Shown here: piece after piece, positions 27,116 to 35,230 of the stretch | Layout: the number at the start of each line of letters is the position of its first letter | Position numbering within the stretch: position 1 is the first letter of the stretch | Assembly: GCF_009834125.1 (NCBI RefSeq) | Contig: NZ_CP047146.1 | Location: forward strand, 186,001-250,000 | DNA length: 64,000 bases | Reading direction: 5' to 3' | Source: Streptomyces sp. GS7 | Lineage (GTDB): Bacteria > Actinomycetota > Actinomycetes > Streptomycetales > Streptomycetaceae | Notes under the pieces: generated by a model | Databases searched by the model: none | Told to the model about the DNA's origin: nothing | What the model saw: the letters and a program-made list of their open reading frames with translations, nothing else | Program-made: the position numbers and the translations under genes

Positions 27116-28507
27116 TTACGCGGCGCTGGGCGCCGGGGCGGTCCACTGGTTGTTGCGCATGAGGGTGTACTTGATGTCCACCAGCCGCGGGGCGATGGTC
27201 AAGGAGAGCTGCTCGGCCGGGTGGAGGTGGCCGGCGTCGTCCTGTTCGGCGCGCCAGATGCGGTAGTCGAGGTTGGGGTAGGCGGGGTTGATCCCGATCT
27301 CGCCCTTGGGCATCGTGCCGTTGAACGGGGCGACGATGTCCATGTGGTTCCAGTAGTTCCAGGCTTGCAGGGCCTTGTACTGGTCGAAGTAGAAGTAGAA
27401 GTCGGGGTAGCGACCGAATGTGCGCAGTTCCCGGTGGATGAGGTGGCCCAGCAGGGGGCCGAGCTGGGTGGAGAGGGCGTCGAATTCCCAGCGTTTGTGA
27501 TGCCAGGCTTCCGGGGCCTCCCCAGGGGCGAAGAGCCGGGCTGCGATGAGGTGGCTGATTCGTTCGACCAGGTAGTCGGCCGCGTGGTTGATCTCGATGG
27601 TCGGGTCGACCTGGTGGATGAGGTCGGCCAGCTGGCCGGGCCTGGGGCGGAACTTCGCGAGGTCGAACTTGCCGGCCATGTTCGGGTAGGAGGCGAAGAG
27701 CATCTCCTTGTACAGCCAGTTGTTCAGCTCTCCGATGTCGGCCAGGCGTCGAGTGTGCTGCGAGGTCGAGTGGAGCATCAGGTACTCCGCCAGCGCCTCG
27801 AAGTACAGGTAGCCGAGGATCGGTAAGCGGGGGATGGTCTCGTCGAGTAGGCCGAGGAAGGGCCTGGCGGCGATGTGTGTGCCTCGGTAGGCCACGGCTG
27901 CTGCGGTGGCGAGGAACGCAGCAGAGTTCTTCACCCGGGCCACGACGGTCTCGCGTAAGCGGTGGCGCTCGCTTTTGCTCAGCAGGTATTCGAGGTGGCA
28001 GTAGATCCGCAGGTGGATGAGGCCGAGGCGCAGGTAGTCCACTCCCGCCAGCCCTTGGTACGCCTGCGGTGGGGTGTTGATCTCGAAGATCAGTGGGGTG
28101 GGTACGCGGTCGGTGACGCCGAGCTTGGCCAGGAAGGCCGGCGCCTCCTTGGTCAGGACGTACGCGGCCAGGTTGTGCATCCGCAGGCCCCGGTCCGTAG
28201 CCGTGAGCGGGGCGCAGTAGATGCTGCCGACGAGGCAGCCGCCGGACGGGTAGAGCACTCCTTGCTCGTTGATCTGTTCAAGGGCGTGGGTGACGTGGAG
28301 AAGGTGCAGTCTGCTGTTGCCGTTGAGGGCCTCGAAGAGGGAGTTCTGGCGCAGCAGGCGCCCGTTTGGTGTGGCGGCGAGCCGCTCGTCCCAGGTTGCC
28401 GACTGTCGGGCCAGCGGGTCGTTTGTGTCGGCAGGGCTGGGGATGAGGGTGGTGTCGTAGAAGGCGTGGGCGTCGGCCCAGAGGTGGTAGGCGTCGAGGA
28501 AGTCCAT
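27116..28507 (-). CDS. Unrecognised 463-aa protein of the cargo operon
   Basis: I do not recognise this family. It is cytoplasmic and mostly helical, with many His, Tyr and Trp. Residues about 68-101 (LLHVTHALEQINEQGVLYPS, then GGCLVGSIYCAPL) recall the start of ADP-ribosyltransferase folds of the DarT/KptA kind, where H-x-T is followed by a helix and G-x-L; no matching downstream Glu can be assigned, so this is weak. Later blocks: RIYCHLEYLLSKSERHRLRE, LYFEALAEYLMLHSTSQHTR and FYFYFDQYKALQAWNYWNHM. The ATG at 28507 begins two bases after the HD gene's stop, so the two are translationally coupled and probably work together. Confidence 0.8.
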   Translation of the reverse strand: MDFLDAYHLWADAHAFYDTTLIPSPADTNDPLARQSATWDERLAATPNGRLLRQNSLFEALNGNSRLHLLHVTHALEQINEQGVLYPSGGCLVGSIYCAPLTATDRGLRMHNLAAYVLTKEAPAFLAKLGVTDRVPTPLIFEINTPPQAYQGLAGVDYLRLGLIHLRIYCHLEYLLSKSERHRLRETVVARVKNSAAFLATAAAVAYRGTHIAARPFLGLLDETIPRLPILGYLYFEALAEYLMLHSTSQHTRRLADIGELNNWLYKEMLFASYPNMAGKFDLAKFRPRPGQLADLIHQVDPTIEINHAADYLVERISHLIAARLFAPGEAPEAWHHKRWEFDALSTQLGPLLGHLIHRELRTFGRYPDFYFYFDQYKALQAWNYWNHMDIVAPFNGTMPKGEIGINPAYPNLDYRIWRAEQDDAGHLHPAEQLSLTIAPRLVDIKYTLMRNNQWTAPAPSAA

Positions 28508-28509
28508 GG

Positions 28510-29274
28510 TCACGCCAGCTCCTTCTCCGCAAGCGCGTACAGGACGGCCGCCGGGCTGTGGGCACCGGCAAGGTGGGCCTTCTCGGAGATGCTCACGAGG
28601 TCGAAAGCGAGGCTGCGGAACGTGTCGAAGGCGGGCTCTTTGACGTGCTGGGCGTTCGGCCAGCACCTGGTCTTCGGCAGGCGGTATCTGTCCAGGGCAT
28701 CGGCGGCCTTCACCACGTCGCAGATGATCTGGGTTCGCAGGTAGTCGGCCTGGTCGTCAGGGCTGAATGCGCCGTAGGGCACGTCGTGCAGTCGTATGGC
28801 GGTGGCGGCCCTTGTGACGCGGCGCGGTGTGGCCGTGAGGTCGAAGCGGCCCCAGACGGTGTCCGCATTGGCGGCGAGCCATATCGCCGCGCGTTCCCCG
28901 TGGCCACGGTCGTCCTTGTCGTGATGGCGCTGGTAGTCGTGGACGGCGGCGGCAACGATGGCGGTGGTGGTGTCGGAATCGTCCAAGCCGTTCGCCTCGG
29001 CGAGGATGGCGGCCAGTGCTGCGGTGCGCATGGCGTGCCGAACGCCGTGGATCGAGTCGTACAGCCGGGGCTCGGCCATCCAGTCGCGTGGTAGCCCGGT
29101 CCGCCGCAGGAGGTGCTGCGCGATCGGCCGAAGGGCCGGTTGCGGTGAGGGCTGGAGGTCAGGCCGATTGGTGGTGATCCAGTCGATGGTGGCCCGGTCC
29201 ATGTACTGGTGGAGTGGTAGCTGCCCTCGGGCAGCAAGGTCGATCAGGCTTGCGGTCGTTGGGGTCGTGCCCAT
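28510..29274 (-). CDS. HD-domain phosphohydrolase
   Basis: A 254-aa HD-superfamily protein. Metal ligands in order: His80 (SIHGVRHAMRTAAL), His112-Asp113 (AAAVHDYQRHHDKDDRGHGE), further His125, and Asp186 in CDVVKAADALDRYRLP. This is the pattern of small single-domain HD hydrolases acting on nucleotides or phosphate esters; the KxADxLDR end resembles those of ppGpp or nucleotide-type HD enzymes. An N-terminal helical stretch of ~70 residues precedes it. ATG at 29274. It lies 40 bases after the CYTH gene and is coupled to the 463-aa gene. Confidence 0.88.
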   Translation of the reverse strand: MGTTPTTASLIDLAARGQLPLHQYMDRATIDWITTNRPDLQPSPQPALRPIAQHLLRRTGLPRDWMAEPRLYDSIHGVRHAMRTAALAAILAEANGLDDSDTTTAIVAAAVHDYQRHHDKDDRGHGERAAIWLAANADTVWGRFDLTATPRRVTRAATAIRLHDVPYGAFSPDDQADYLRTQIICDVVKAADALDRYRLPKTRCWPNAQHVKEPAFDTFRSLAFDLVSISEKAHLAGAHSPAAVLYALAEKELA

Positions 29275-29314
29275 CAGTGCCCACCCCCTCGGTGGTCTCC
29301 GCGGTGACGTGCTC

Positions 29315-29899
29315 CTACCGGATGGGCGCGGCTTGCCGCTCGCGCTCCTTGCGTTCCTTCTCAGCGGCTTCGAAGGCGGCGGTGAACTCGGCCAGCTCCT
29401 GCTCGGTCATCAGGGTGACGCCCAGCTCATTGGCGACATCCGTGATCTTGGCGGCTGCCACGGCACGAGCGGCGTCGGGGGCGTCGTCGTCCAGCAGGAC
29501 CTCGAATTCGGCGTGGTATCCCCATGCCTCGCTCCACTTGACCGCGATCTCGACACCGTCGAAGCGGAAGTTGTGCCGAAGATTGGACGCCTCGTGCATC
29601 TCTTCCTCGAACCCGAGAGCGTTGAACAGCTTCACCGCGGCGCCCACGTCGGCCGGGGCGATGGCGAACTCCGTCTCCGCGAATGAGGCGCCCTGGCCGA
29701 TCTTGCTTCCCTTGAGGGTGATCTTGGCGGTGCCGGCAGCCGTGTTGTCGGTGACCTTCAGCAACTGGTCCGGCAGTACGTAGAAGTAGATGTGCTTGTC
29801 GTCGGGGCCCAGGTCCTTGCCGTCCCTCCGCAGACGGTCGACGAGCTGGTCACGAGTCTCCTTGCCGAAGCGGGCACGCATCTCGATCTCGATGGGCAT
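29315..29899 (-). CDS. CYTH-domain protein (triphosphate-binding tunnel fold)
   Basis: A 194-aa protein of the CYTH superfamily (class IV adenylyl cyclase, thiamine triphosphatase, inorganic triphosphatase). The signature ExExE occurs at the N-terminus as PIEIEMRARF (two of three Glu, with Met then Arg). Further charged strands follow: TAKITLKGSKIGQGASFAET-EF, GVEIAVKWSEAWGYHAEFEV, giving the expected Lys/Arg/Glu tunnel. The last 40 residues form a charged helix. Whether it makes a cyclic nucleotide or cleaves a triphosphate cannot be told. The ATG at 29899 follows AGGAGG. It sits between the 99-aa gene and the HD gene. Confidence 0.88.
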   Translation of the reverse strand: MPIEIEMRARFGKETRDQLVDRLRRDGKDLGPDDKHIYFYVLPDQLLKVTDNTAAGTAKITLKGSKIGQGASFAETEFAIAPADVGAAVKLFNALGFEEEMHEASNLRHNFRFDGVEIAVKWSEAWGYHAEFEVLLDDDAPDAARAVAAAKITDVANELGVTLMTEQELAEFTAAFEAAEKERKERERQAAPIR

Positions 29900-30062
29900 G
29901 GGCGTATCGCCTCCTGAATCAGGCATGACGGAGCCAGCCGGACCGGCGCCAAGGGGGTGGGTGCCGGTTCGGACGGCTGCTGCTTCTTCGGTTGTGGGGC
30001 AGGGGCGGGGCGGTGCGGCCGTCACTCGGCCCGGCTCACCACCCCGCCGGATGGATCACTAG

Positions 30063-30362
30063 TCAGTCCAGGTCGCCGAAGCGTTCCCGGACTACGCCTT
30101 CGTGCAGGTAGGTGGGGAGCTGGACACCGCCCACCGAGGTGCGGCTGGTGGCCACCTGCTCCTCGGTGTCGCTGGGGAAGCCCTCCAGGAGTCGCAGGCA
30201 CTGCTGCACCCACTCACGGGACTTGGGCCGGTCCCCCAGGTCGCGGTGGCGTACTGCCAGGGCGTACGCGGTCTCGGTGGCCGCCCACCGGTCCGTCGTC
30301 AGTTCGCGCTGGAAGACGGACTCCAGCTCCTCGGCGGAGGCCAGGCGGGTCTGGATGGTCAT
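30063..30362 (-). CDS. Small 99-aa protein of the cargo operon, unknown
   Basis: Not recognised. It is mostly helical: TRLASAEELESVFQREL, then DRWAATETAYALAVRHRDLG and SREWVQQCLRLLEGFPSDTE, and ends with PTYLHEGVVRERFGDLD. The repeating helix-pair pattern resembles a single tetratricopeptide-like hairpin, so it may be an adaptor. The ATG at 30362 is preceded by GAGGGGA. It lies 79 bases after the NDK gene and 163 bases before CYTH, all on one strand. Confidence 0.72.
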   Translation of the reverse strand: MTIQTRLASAEELESVFQRELTTDRWAATETAYALAVRHRDLGDRPKSREWVQQCLRLLEGFPSDTEEQVATSRTSVGGVQLPTYLHEGVVRERFGDLD

Positions 30363-30441
30363 GGATTCCCCTCTGAAGTTCGGTCGTGCACTGATGGTGC
30401 TCAACGCATCGGCGTCCCCGCGGTGACGCCGTAACCCGCCG

Positions 30442-30951
30442 CTAGTAGGTGTAGATCTCCGCGAGGGTCTTGTAGTCGTGCAGCTCGTCCTTGTCGAACC
30501 ACAGCTCAAGCTCCTGCTGCGCTTCCTCCTTGTTGCCGGAGGCGTGCACGAGGTTCGCCACGGCCTTGCCCGAGGCGATGCTGCCCGCGGCGCTGTAGTG
30601 CGAGAAGTCGCCTCGCACCGTCCCCGCCGGCGCCTGGTTCGGGTACGTGCTGCCGACAATCTTCCGCACCGTGGCGATGGCGTCGAACCCTTCCAGCACC
30701 AGCGCGATGACCGGCCCCTGCTGCATGAACGTCGACGTGACGCGGTAGACCTCCGACCCCAGCCGCTCCTCAAGATCGAAGTAGTGGCGCCGGGTGAACT
30801 CCTCGTCCATCCACTTCATCTTGGTGCCGACGATCTTCAGCGCGGCTTCCTCGAAACGGGTGATGATCCTTCCCGCCAGACCACGCACCAGCGCATCGGG
30901 CTTGAGCAGGACGAGCGTGCGCTCAACGGGGTGTTCCTGATCCTCAGCCAT
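30442..30951 (-). CDS. Nucleoside diphosphate kinase, divergent (cargo copy)
   Basis: A 169-aa NDK. Motifs: ERTLVLLKPDALVRGLAGRI, FMQQGPVIALVLEGFDAI, TYPNQAPAGTVRGDF and the active-site block NLVHASGNKEEAQQELELWF with the phospho-acceptor His. The usual bacterial form is about 137 aa with NxxHGSDS; this one is longer and has HASGN, closer to archaeal or divergent NDKs. It is therefore unlikely to be the housekeeping enzyme. First gene of the minus-strand cargo run; ATG at 30951. NDK would equilibrate NTPs or deoxy-NTPs, or phosphorylate a modified nucleotide made by its neighbours. Confidence 0.9.
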   Translation of the reverse strand: MAEDQEHPVERTLVLLKPDALVRGLAGRIITRFEEAALKIVGTKMKWMDEEFTRRHYFDLEERLGSEVYRVTSTFMQQGPVIALVLEGFDAIATVRKIVGSTYPNQAPAGTVRGDFSHYSAAGSIASGKAVANLVHASGNKEEAQQELELWFDKDELHDYKTLAEIYTY

Positions 30952-31353
30952 GGGGTCCCTTTCGCTTGTATGCACAGAGATTGACGGCGGATCAGCCGCC
31001 AGGTAGCTGAGGTTACCGGCGCCCATTTGCTCGACCGGACTCTCGGGCCTTCCCTCAGATGGCGGACACCGGAAGGCGGCACGATAGGGCCGAAAACAGG
31101 GATTCGTTTCAGCCAAGTGCGTTGGTCTTACTGCTCGTTGGGTCCGTTCACCTAGACTCTCCCCTTGGTGGACCGGCGCTGTCGGGCGCGGTCAGATTGG
31201 CCGCTCAGGGCGATTCCTACGGCTGACTCCGCCCTGGCGACCATCATTCTTCCGAGTCACCTACGGGACGGCCATGAACCGCCAGTGCAGCCGGAGTGCA
31301 CCTTCAGTGCGCAGATTCCTGCACTGAGGACGGTGGCGAAGGAAGGGGTAGAC
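30952..31353. promoter_or_regulatory. Divergent promoter region of the cargo
   Basis: About 400 bases between the NDK gene (minus) and the first NUDIX gene (plus). It must hold promoters for both runs. The part around 31000-31150 is less GC-rich than the surroundings. No clear operator was found, and no small gene is supported. Confidence 0.45.
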
Positions 31354-32013
31354 GTGGACGTGATCGAACTCTGGAATGGCCGCCACGCCTGCCTGCTGCA
31401 GTCCGCCCTGCGCCTCACCAATGAACAGTTCGCGGCCCGGCTCGGCATCGCGGTACGGACCGTGGCGGCCTGGCACTCCGACCCGGCCGTAGTGCCGCGC
31501 AAGGAGATGCAACAGCTCCTCGACACCGTCCACGAGAAGGCCCCGCCAACGGCACGACAGCGGTTCGCGCTCCTGGTCTCCGCTGAACGCGGCTCGTCCG
31601 CACCGGGCCCAGCAGGTGCGCAGGCCCTGCGCGTTGCGATCGCCGTGGTGATACGTGACAGCGAGGTGCTGCTCGTCTGCCGACGAGACGATGACGCAAC
31701 GGGCCTCAGCTGGCAGTTTCCGGCGGGCGTGATCAAACCAGGCGCCAGGGCCGAGACGGCGACCGTGCGGGAAACGCTGGACGAGACCGGTGTGCACTGC
31801 GCGATCCGGCAGCATCTCGGAAACCGCCTTCACCCGGTGACTGGCGTCCAGTGCGAATACTTCCTGTGCGAGTACCTCGCGGGCCAGGCCACCAACTCCG
31901 ATGCTGTCGAGAACATCGATGTGATGTGGGTTCCCAGAAACGCGGTGACCCGTTTCATCCCCGTCGATACGATCTTTCCACCCGTGCTTGCCGTCCTGGA
32001 GGAGGAGACGTGA
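31354..32013 (+). CDS. HTH-NUDIX protein with degenerate NUDIX box
   Basis: A 219-aa two-domain protein. Residues 1-60 look like a helix-turn-helix (LRLTNEQFAARLGIAVRTVA, AWHSDPAVVPRKEMQQLLDT), the rest a NUDIX fold (LRVAIAVVIRDSEVLLVCRR, LSWQFPAGVIKPG). The NUDIX box reads GVIKPGARAETATVRETLDE: the first catalytic Glu is Ala and one Glu of REUxEE is Asp, so hydrolase activity is doubtful and a ligand-sensing role is possible. GTG at 31354 has GGAAGGGG before it. The stop overlaps the next NUDIX start. NUDIX-bearing Pif gives transfer immunity in pSAM2; a related role is possible. Confidence 0.82.
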   Translation: MDVIELWNGRHACLLQSALRLTNEQFAARLGIAVRTVAAWHSDPAVVPRKEMQQLLDTVHEKAPPTARQRFALLVSAERGSSAPGPAGAQALRVAIAVVIRDSEVLLVCRRDDDATGLSWQFPAGVIKPGARAETATVRETLDETGVHCAIRQHLGNRLHPVTGVQCEYFLCEYLAGQATNSDAVENIDVMWVPRNAVTRFIPVDTIFPPVLAVLEEET

Positions 32014-32423
32014 CGCAGCAGACAGCCGATGAGCGACCCGGCATTGCAGCGGCCATCATCGTTCACGAGGGACGCGTTCTGATGGTCCGGCGCCGGATCA
32101 GTGAGGGGAAGCTCTCCTGGCAGTTCCCTGCTGGCGAAGTCGAGCCCGGCGAAACCCGCGAGGATGCCGCCGTGCGGGAGACCAAGGAGGAGACCGGACT
32201 CAACGTCTCCGCCGTCAAGCTGCTGGGCGAGCGCGTCCACCCGGCAACGGGCAGGCTGATGTCCTACACCGCCTGCGAAGTGCTCAGCGGAACCGCGTAT
32301 GTCGCGGACACTGAGGAACTGGCCGAGTTTGCCTGGGTGGCTCACGTCCAGATCCCCGAGTACGTCCCGTACGGCTTGTTCGGGCCGGTGCAGGAGTACC
32401 TGGACGCCACGCTCGCCAGCTAG
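32010..32423 (+). CDS. NUDIX hydrolase
   Basis: A 137-aa single-domain NUDIX hydrolase. The box is complete: GEVEPGETREDAAVRETKEE followed by TGL, fitting Gx5Ex7REUxEExGU. Before it lies AAAIIVHEGRVLMVRRRISE. It should cleave a nucleoside diphosphate linked to another group. The GTG at 32010 overlaps the stop of the HTH-NUDIX gene by four bases, so the pair is coupled: one apparently regulatory or inactive, one active. A truncated near-copy of its box region lies at 42000-42133. Confidence 0.9.
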   Translation: MTQQTADERPGIAAAIIVHEGRVLMVRRRISEGKLSWQFPAGEVEPGETREDAAVRETKEETGLNVSAVKLLGERVHPATGRLMSYTACEVLSGTAYVADTEELAEFAWVAHVQIPEYVPYGLFGPVQEYLDATLAS

Positions 32424-32481
32424 TCGGCCGGCCCTCACGCTGTCTCCTGGGTACGGCCTGAAGGGCGGCGAAGAAAAGCCG

Positions 32482-32602
32482 GATGTCCTCCTTCGCGACG
32501 AGTGGGGGAGGACATCAGCCGTGCCGATCCTGAACCACATCACCTCTGCCGACAGCTGGAGTCCCGAGCCTCCGATCCGGCCATGTGCGGGATCGGAGGC
32601 TC
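32482..32602. terminator. Two hairpins between convergent genes
   Basis: Hairpin 1 has 10-bp arms (32482-32491 and 32507-32516). Hairpin 2 has perfect 13-bp arms (32566-32578 and 32590-32602). They separate the NUDIX run (plus) from the relaxase gene (minus) and can act on both. Confidence 0.75.
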
Positions 32603-32615
32603 GTCGTGCACGGTG

Positions 32616-34328
32616 TCAGCGACGTTGGTGCTGCTGGCTGGTGGGGGCTGGCGTGGCCGCTACGGGCTGCGGGGCCTGGACCTGCCGGGAAGTGATGTCT
32701 GTCGCCATGGTTGAACGGCTGCGGGCGGCTTCGGCGCGGCGGTTGGGGGCGGGGTTGCGGCTGGTGTGCTGGATGCGGGTGATCAGGACCCGAGCGGGTT
32801 GGCGGGCGCTGGTCAGTTCACGTTGGGCGGCGGCCTCCTTGAGCAGTTGGTGCGGTTTGTGGCCGCGGGCTTCGGCGTCGGCGAGGACGGTGGCCAGAGC
32901 CGGCCAGGCGGGGTCGGAGAGGATGCGATCGGCGTGGTCGGGGACGGCCGCCCGTATGTCGCTGGCGAGCACGCGCTGGGCCTGCTCCCTGGGCGGGCGG
33001 GGTTCAAGTTCAGCGAGCACGGGGACGAGAGCTTGGTCGGCAGCGGCCTGGAGGTGCTGGAGGGCTTGGCGGGTGGCATCGGACTGGTGCGCGTGGCCCT
33101 TGGCCTCATGCCAGCGTCCGGCGACGATCGCCGCCCAGACGAGCGCTGAGACCAGGGCGGCGAGGGCGCTGCCGTCGGGGCCGGTAGCTGTGTTGGCGAT
33201 ATCGCGTGCCGCGGACCGCAGGGCATGGGCGGCTCGGTCCTCCGCCCGGATCTGGGAGCGCTGGGCGCGAGCGAAAGCCTTCGAGGCAGCCCGGAGTTCG
33301 GTGCGCAGGTCGGCGGGGGCTTTCTGCGCGGTGGCCTCGATCAGTTCGCCGAGGGCGGTGATGTGTGCCTGGGCTCGTACGTCGTCTGTGAGATCGGTGT
33401 GGAGGGTGTCGAGGGCGCCGGTGGCTTGGTGCCAGGGGGTGTCCGGCTGGTTGCGGCGGGCGGTGGGGTGCTCTTCCGGCCGGCTGGATTCAAGGCGGCC
33501 CTGGATCTTGGGCAGGGAGAGGTCGGGGGAGATCTTTCCGCCGGGGTGGAAGATCTGCTCACCCTGCTCGTTGAGGTCGCCGGGGCGGCCAACGGCATAT
33601 CCCAGTAGGTCTCCTGACGGGCCGCGCCGGACCTGCACCTCGATGCCGTCGGCTTCGAGGTAGGCGATGAATTCCTCTGCATTGGTCACATGGGGAATGG
33701 CGGCACGAATGCGACCCTGGAGCCACTCCGGACTCGTCTGCTCCCAGCCGAGCCGTTCGGCCTTGTGCATCTCGGCCTGGGTAGGCCGACGGGTGCCGGT
33801 CCGGTCGCCCTTCTTCAACTGCCGCAGTCCATAGTCCTTCTCGATCTCGCGGCATGCGTCGCCGACGCGGATGCCGCTGTCGTGGAGTTTGGGGCGTCGG
33901 CCGTCTTCGCGGACGGTGGTAGCCAGGATGTGGATGTGGTCGTCCGCGTGGCGAACGGCGATCCAGCGGCAGGCCAGATCGTCGCCGGCCGGAGCGATAC
34001 CGGCAGCCTCGACGATGCGCTGGGCGATCTCGCCCCATTCGGCGTCGGAGAGGTAGCGGTCCTCGGGTGCGGCGCGGACAGGGCAGTGCCAGACGTGATC
34101 GGTGATCTTCTTGCCGAACTCGCTGTTGCGCAGACGGACGGGCTCGTCGAGGTGGCGGGCGAGTTCGGTCAAGGTGGCGTTCTCGTCACGGCCGGGGTCG
34201 GGCATGCCAAGCGTGGCGAAGCCGGCGACGATGTGCGGGTCGAAGTGTTCGTCGTGGGTGCCCCGGCCGTAGAGGTAGGCCAGCAGACCACGGGTGTTGG
34301 CGCCGGGCGCCTTGATGGCGGCGATCAT
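32616..34328 (-). CDS. Relaxase / mobilization nuclease
   Basis: A 570-aa relaxase. The catalytic domain is in the first ~250 residues, with the three-His metal motif in RWIAVRHADDHIHILAT (His127, His131, His133). Upstream LLAYLYGRGTHDEH and KITDHVWHCPVRAAPEDRYL are typical of actinobacterial Mob relaxases. The last 300 residues are helical, Ala-rich, with many Arg, likely for DNA binding or partner contact. It nicks at oriT and leads single-stranded DNA into a recipient. The ATG at 34328 overlaps the mobC stop by four bases. No type IV coupling protein or TraB-like pump is in the element. Confidence 0.92.
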   Translation of the reverse strand: MIAAIKAPGANTRGLLAYLYGRGTHDEHFDPHIVAGFATLGMPDPGRDENATLTELARHLDEPVRLRNSEFGKKITDHVWHCPVRAAPEDRYLSDAEWGEIAQRIVEAAGIAPAGDDLACRWIAVRHADDHIHILATTVREDGRRPKLHDSGIRVGDACREIEKDYGLRQLKKGDRTGTRRPTQAEMHKAERLGWEQTSPEWLQGRIRAAIPHVTNAEEFIAYLEADGIEVQVRRGPSGDLLGYAVGRPGDLNEQGEQIFHPGGKISPDLSLPKIQGRLESSRPEEHPTARRNQPDTPWHQATGALDTLHTDLTDDVRAQAHITALGELIEATAQKAPADLRTELRAASKAFARAQRSQIRAEDRAAHALRSAARDIANTATGPDGSALAALVSALVWAAIVAGRWHEAKGHAHQSDATRQALQHLQAAADQALVPVLAELEPRPPREQAQRVLASDIRAAVPDHADRILSDPAWPALATVLADAEARGHKPHQLLKEAAAQRELTSARQPARVLITRIQHTSRNPAPNRRAEAARSRSTMATDITSRQVQAPQPVAATPAPTSQQHQRR

Positions 34329-35059
34329 GCGGCGAGGTCCTCCGTCACGTCGGCGGGCTGACGCAGAGCCTCGGCGATCAACTCAAGTAGGTCGTGGAGT
34401 TCGTCGAGGCGCTGACGCAGGTCGGGCGGGGTGAGATCGCTGTTGAGGGCGCGGGCGATCTGGTTGACGTTGACGCCGATGCGGTTGAGCTGACGTAGGA
34501 CCTGGGCGCGGAAGATGTGCGTGCGGCGGCGGTCCTCAGACAGGGGAAGGTTCGCGGTGAACCGACCGGTGATGAAGGCGAGGACGACGTCGGCGGCGAA
34601 GCCGGACTTGCCCTTATAGCCGTGCTCGATGGCCGTCTCCTGGAGACGGGTTTCCTCGTCATCGGTGAAGAGCATGGGGCCGACACGAACGGTGCGTTTG
34701 GTGCCGGTGAAGCGGCGGATCGTGGGCTGGGCACTCTTCACGGCGGGCTCGCCGGCGGCGGTCTCGGCAGCGCGGGAGGGGCGAAGGATCTCGCTCTGGA
34801 CGGCGTGGAGCGTGTCCAGGTCGGGGCCACCCTCGGCCCCGACCTCCTGGTCCTGCGCCCCCTGGCGCTGGGCCGTCTCCGCCACCCCCGGGGCGGAGAT
34901 CCCCGAAGACCGGCCTTGAGTCGGACTCGGGGTACTACTGGCTCCGCCAGGGGCCGTCCTTCCGAACGCACGCCGCAGACGGTCCATCAGCGTAGGGGAC
35001 TTCGTCAGGGGCAGCGGCTTGTCGGGGGTGTTGTCTACATGGTGCTGGTCGTGTGTCAC
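34325..35059 (-). CDS. mobC: Mobilization accessory protein MobC
   Basis: A 244-aa protein. The conserved MobC part is at the C-terminus: RTVRVGPMLFTDDEETRLQE, YKGKSGFAADVVLAFITGRF and LRQLNRIGVNVNQIARALNS, the last being the family hallmark. The first ~110 residues are disordered (Ser, Pro, Gln, Gly). MobC loosens DNA at oriT for the relaxase. ATG at 35059. The gene lies between the DUF2637 gene and the relaxase gene. A 16-bp palindrome 127 bases upstream is the best oriT candidate. Confidence 0.9.
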   Translation of the reverse strand: MTHDQHHVDNTPDKPLPLTKSPTLMDRLRRAFGRTAPGGASSTPSPTQGRSSGISAPGVAETAQRQGAQDQEVGAEGGPDLDTLHAVQSEILRPSRAAETAAGEPAVKSAQPTIRRFTGTKRTVRVGPMLFTDDEETRLQETAIEHGYKGKSGFAADVVLAFITGRFTANLPLSEDRRRTHIFRAQVLRQLNRIGVNVNQIARALNSDLTPPDLRQRLDELHDLLELIAEALRQPADVTEDLAA

Positions 35060-35185
35060 GGGTGGTTCTCCGGAAGGGGCGGGCAGGGCAGGCGGGTCGG
35101 CGGGGAAGGCCCGGCGGAGTGCGGGTGGTCAGCGCCCTGTCCACAGGTGTGGATAAGCGGACCCCGAGTGGGGCGGTGACCGGCT

Positions 35186-35220
35186 CACCGGGTGACCGGA
35201 AGGGTTCCGGTCACCCGGTG
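35186..35220. other. Perfect 16-bp inverted repeat; oriT or terminator
   Basis: Arms 35186-35201 and 35205-35220 pair perfectly around GGG. It lies between the DUF2637 stop (35231) and mobC (35059). Being 10 bases past the DUF2637 stop it may be a terminator, but position next to mobC-relaxase also fits an origin of transfer. No T-run follows it clearly on the minus strand. Confidence 0.6.
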
Positions 35221-35230
35221 GGGCAGGTGG

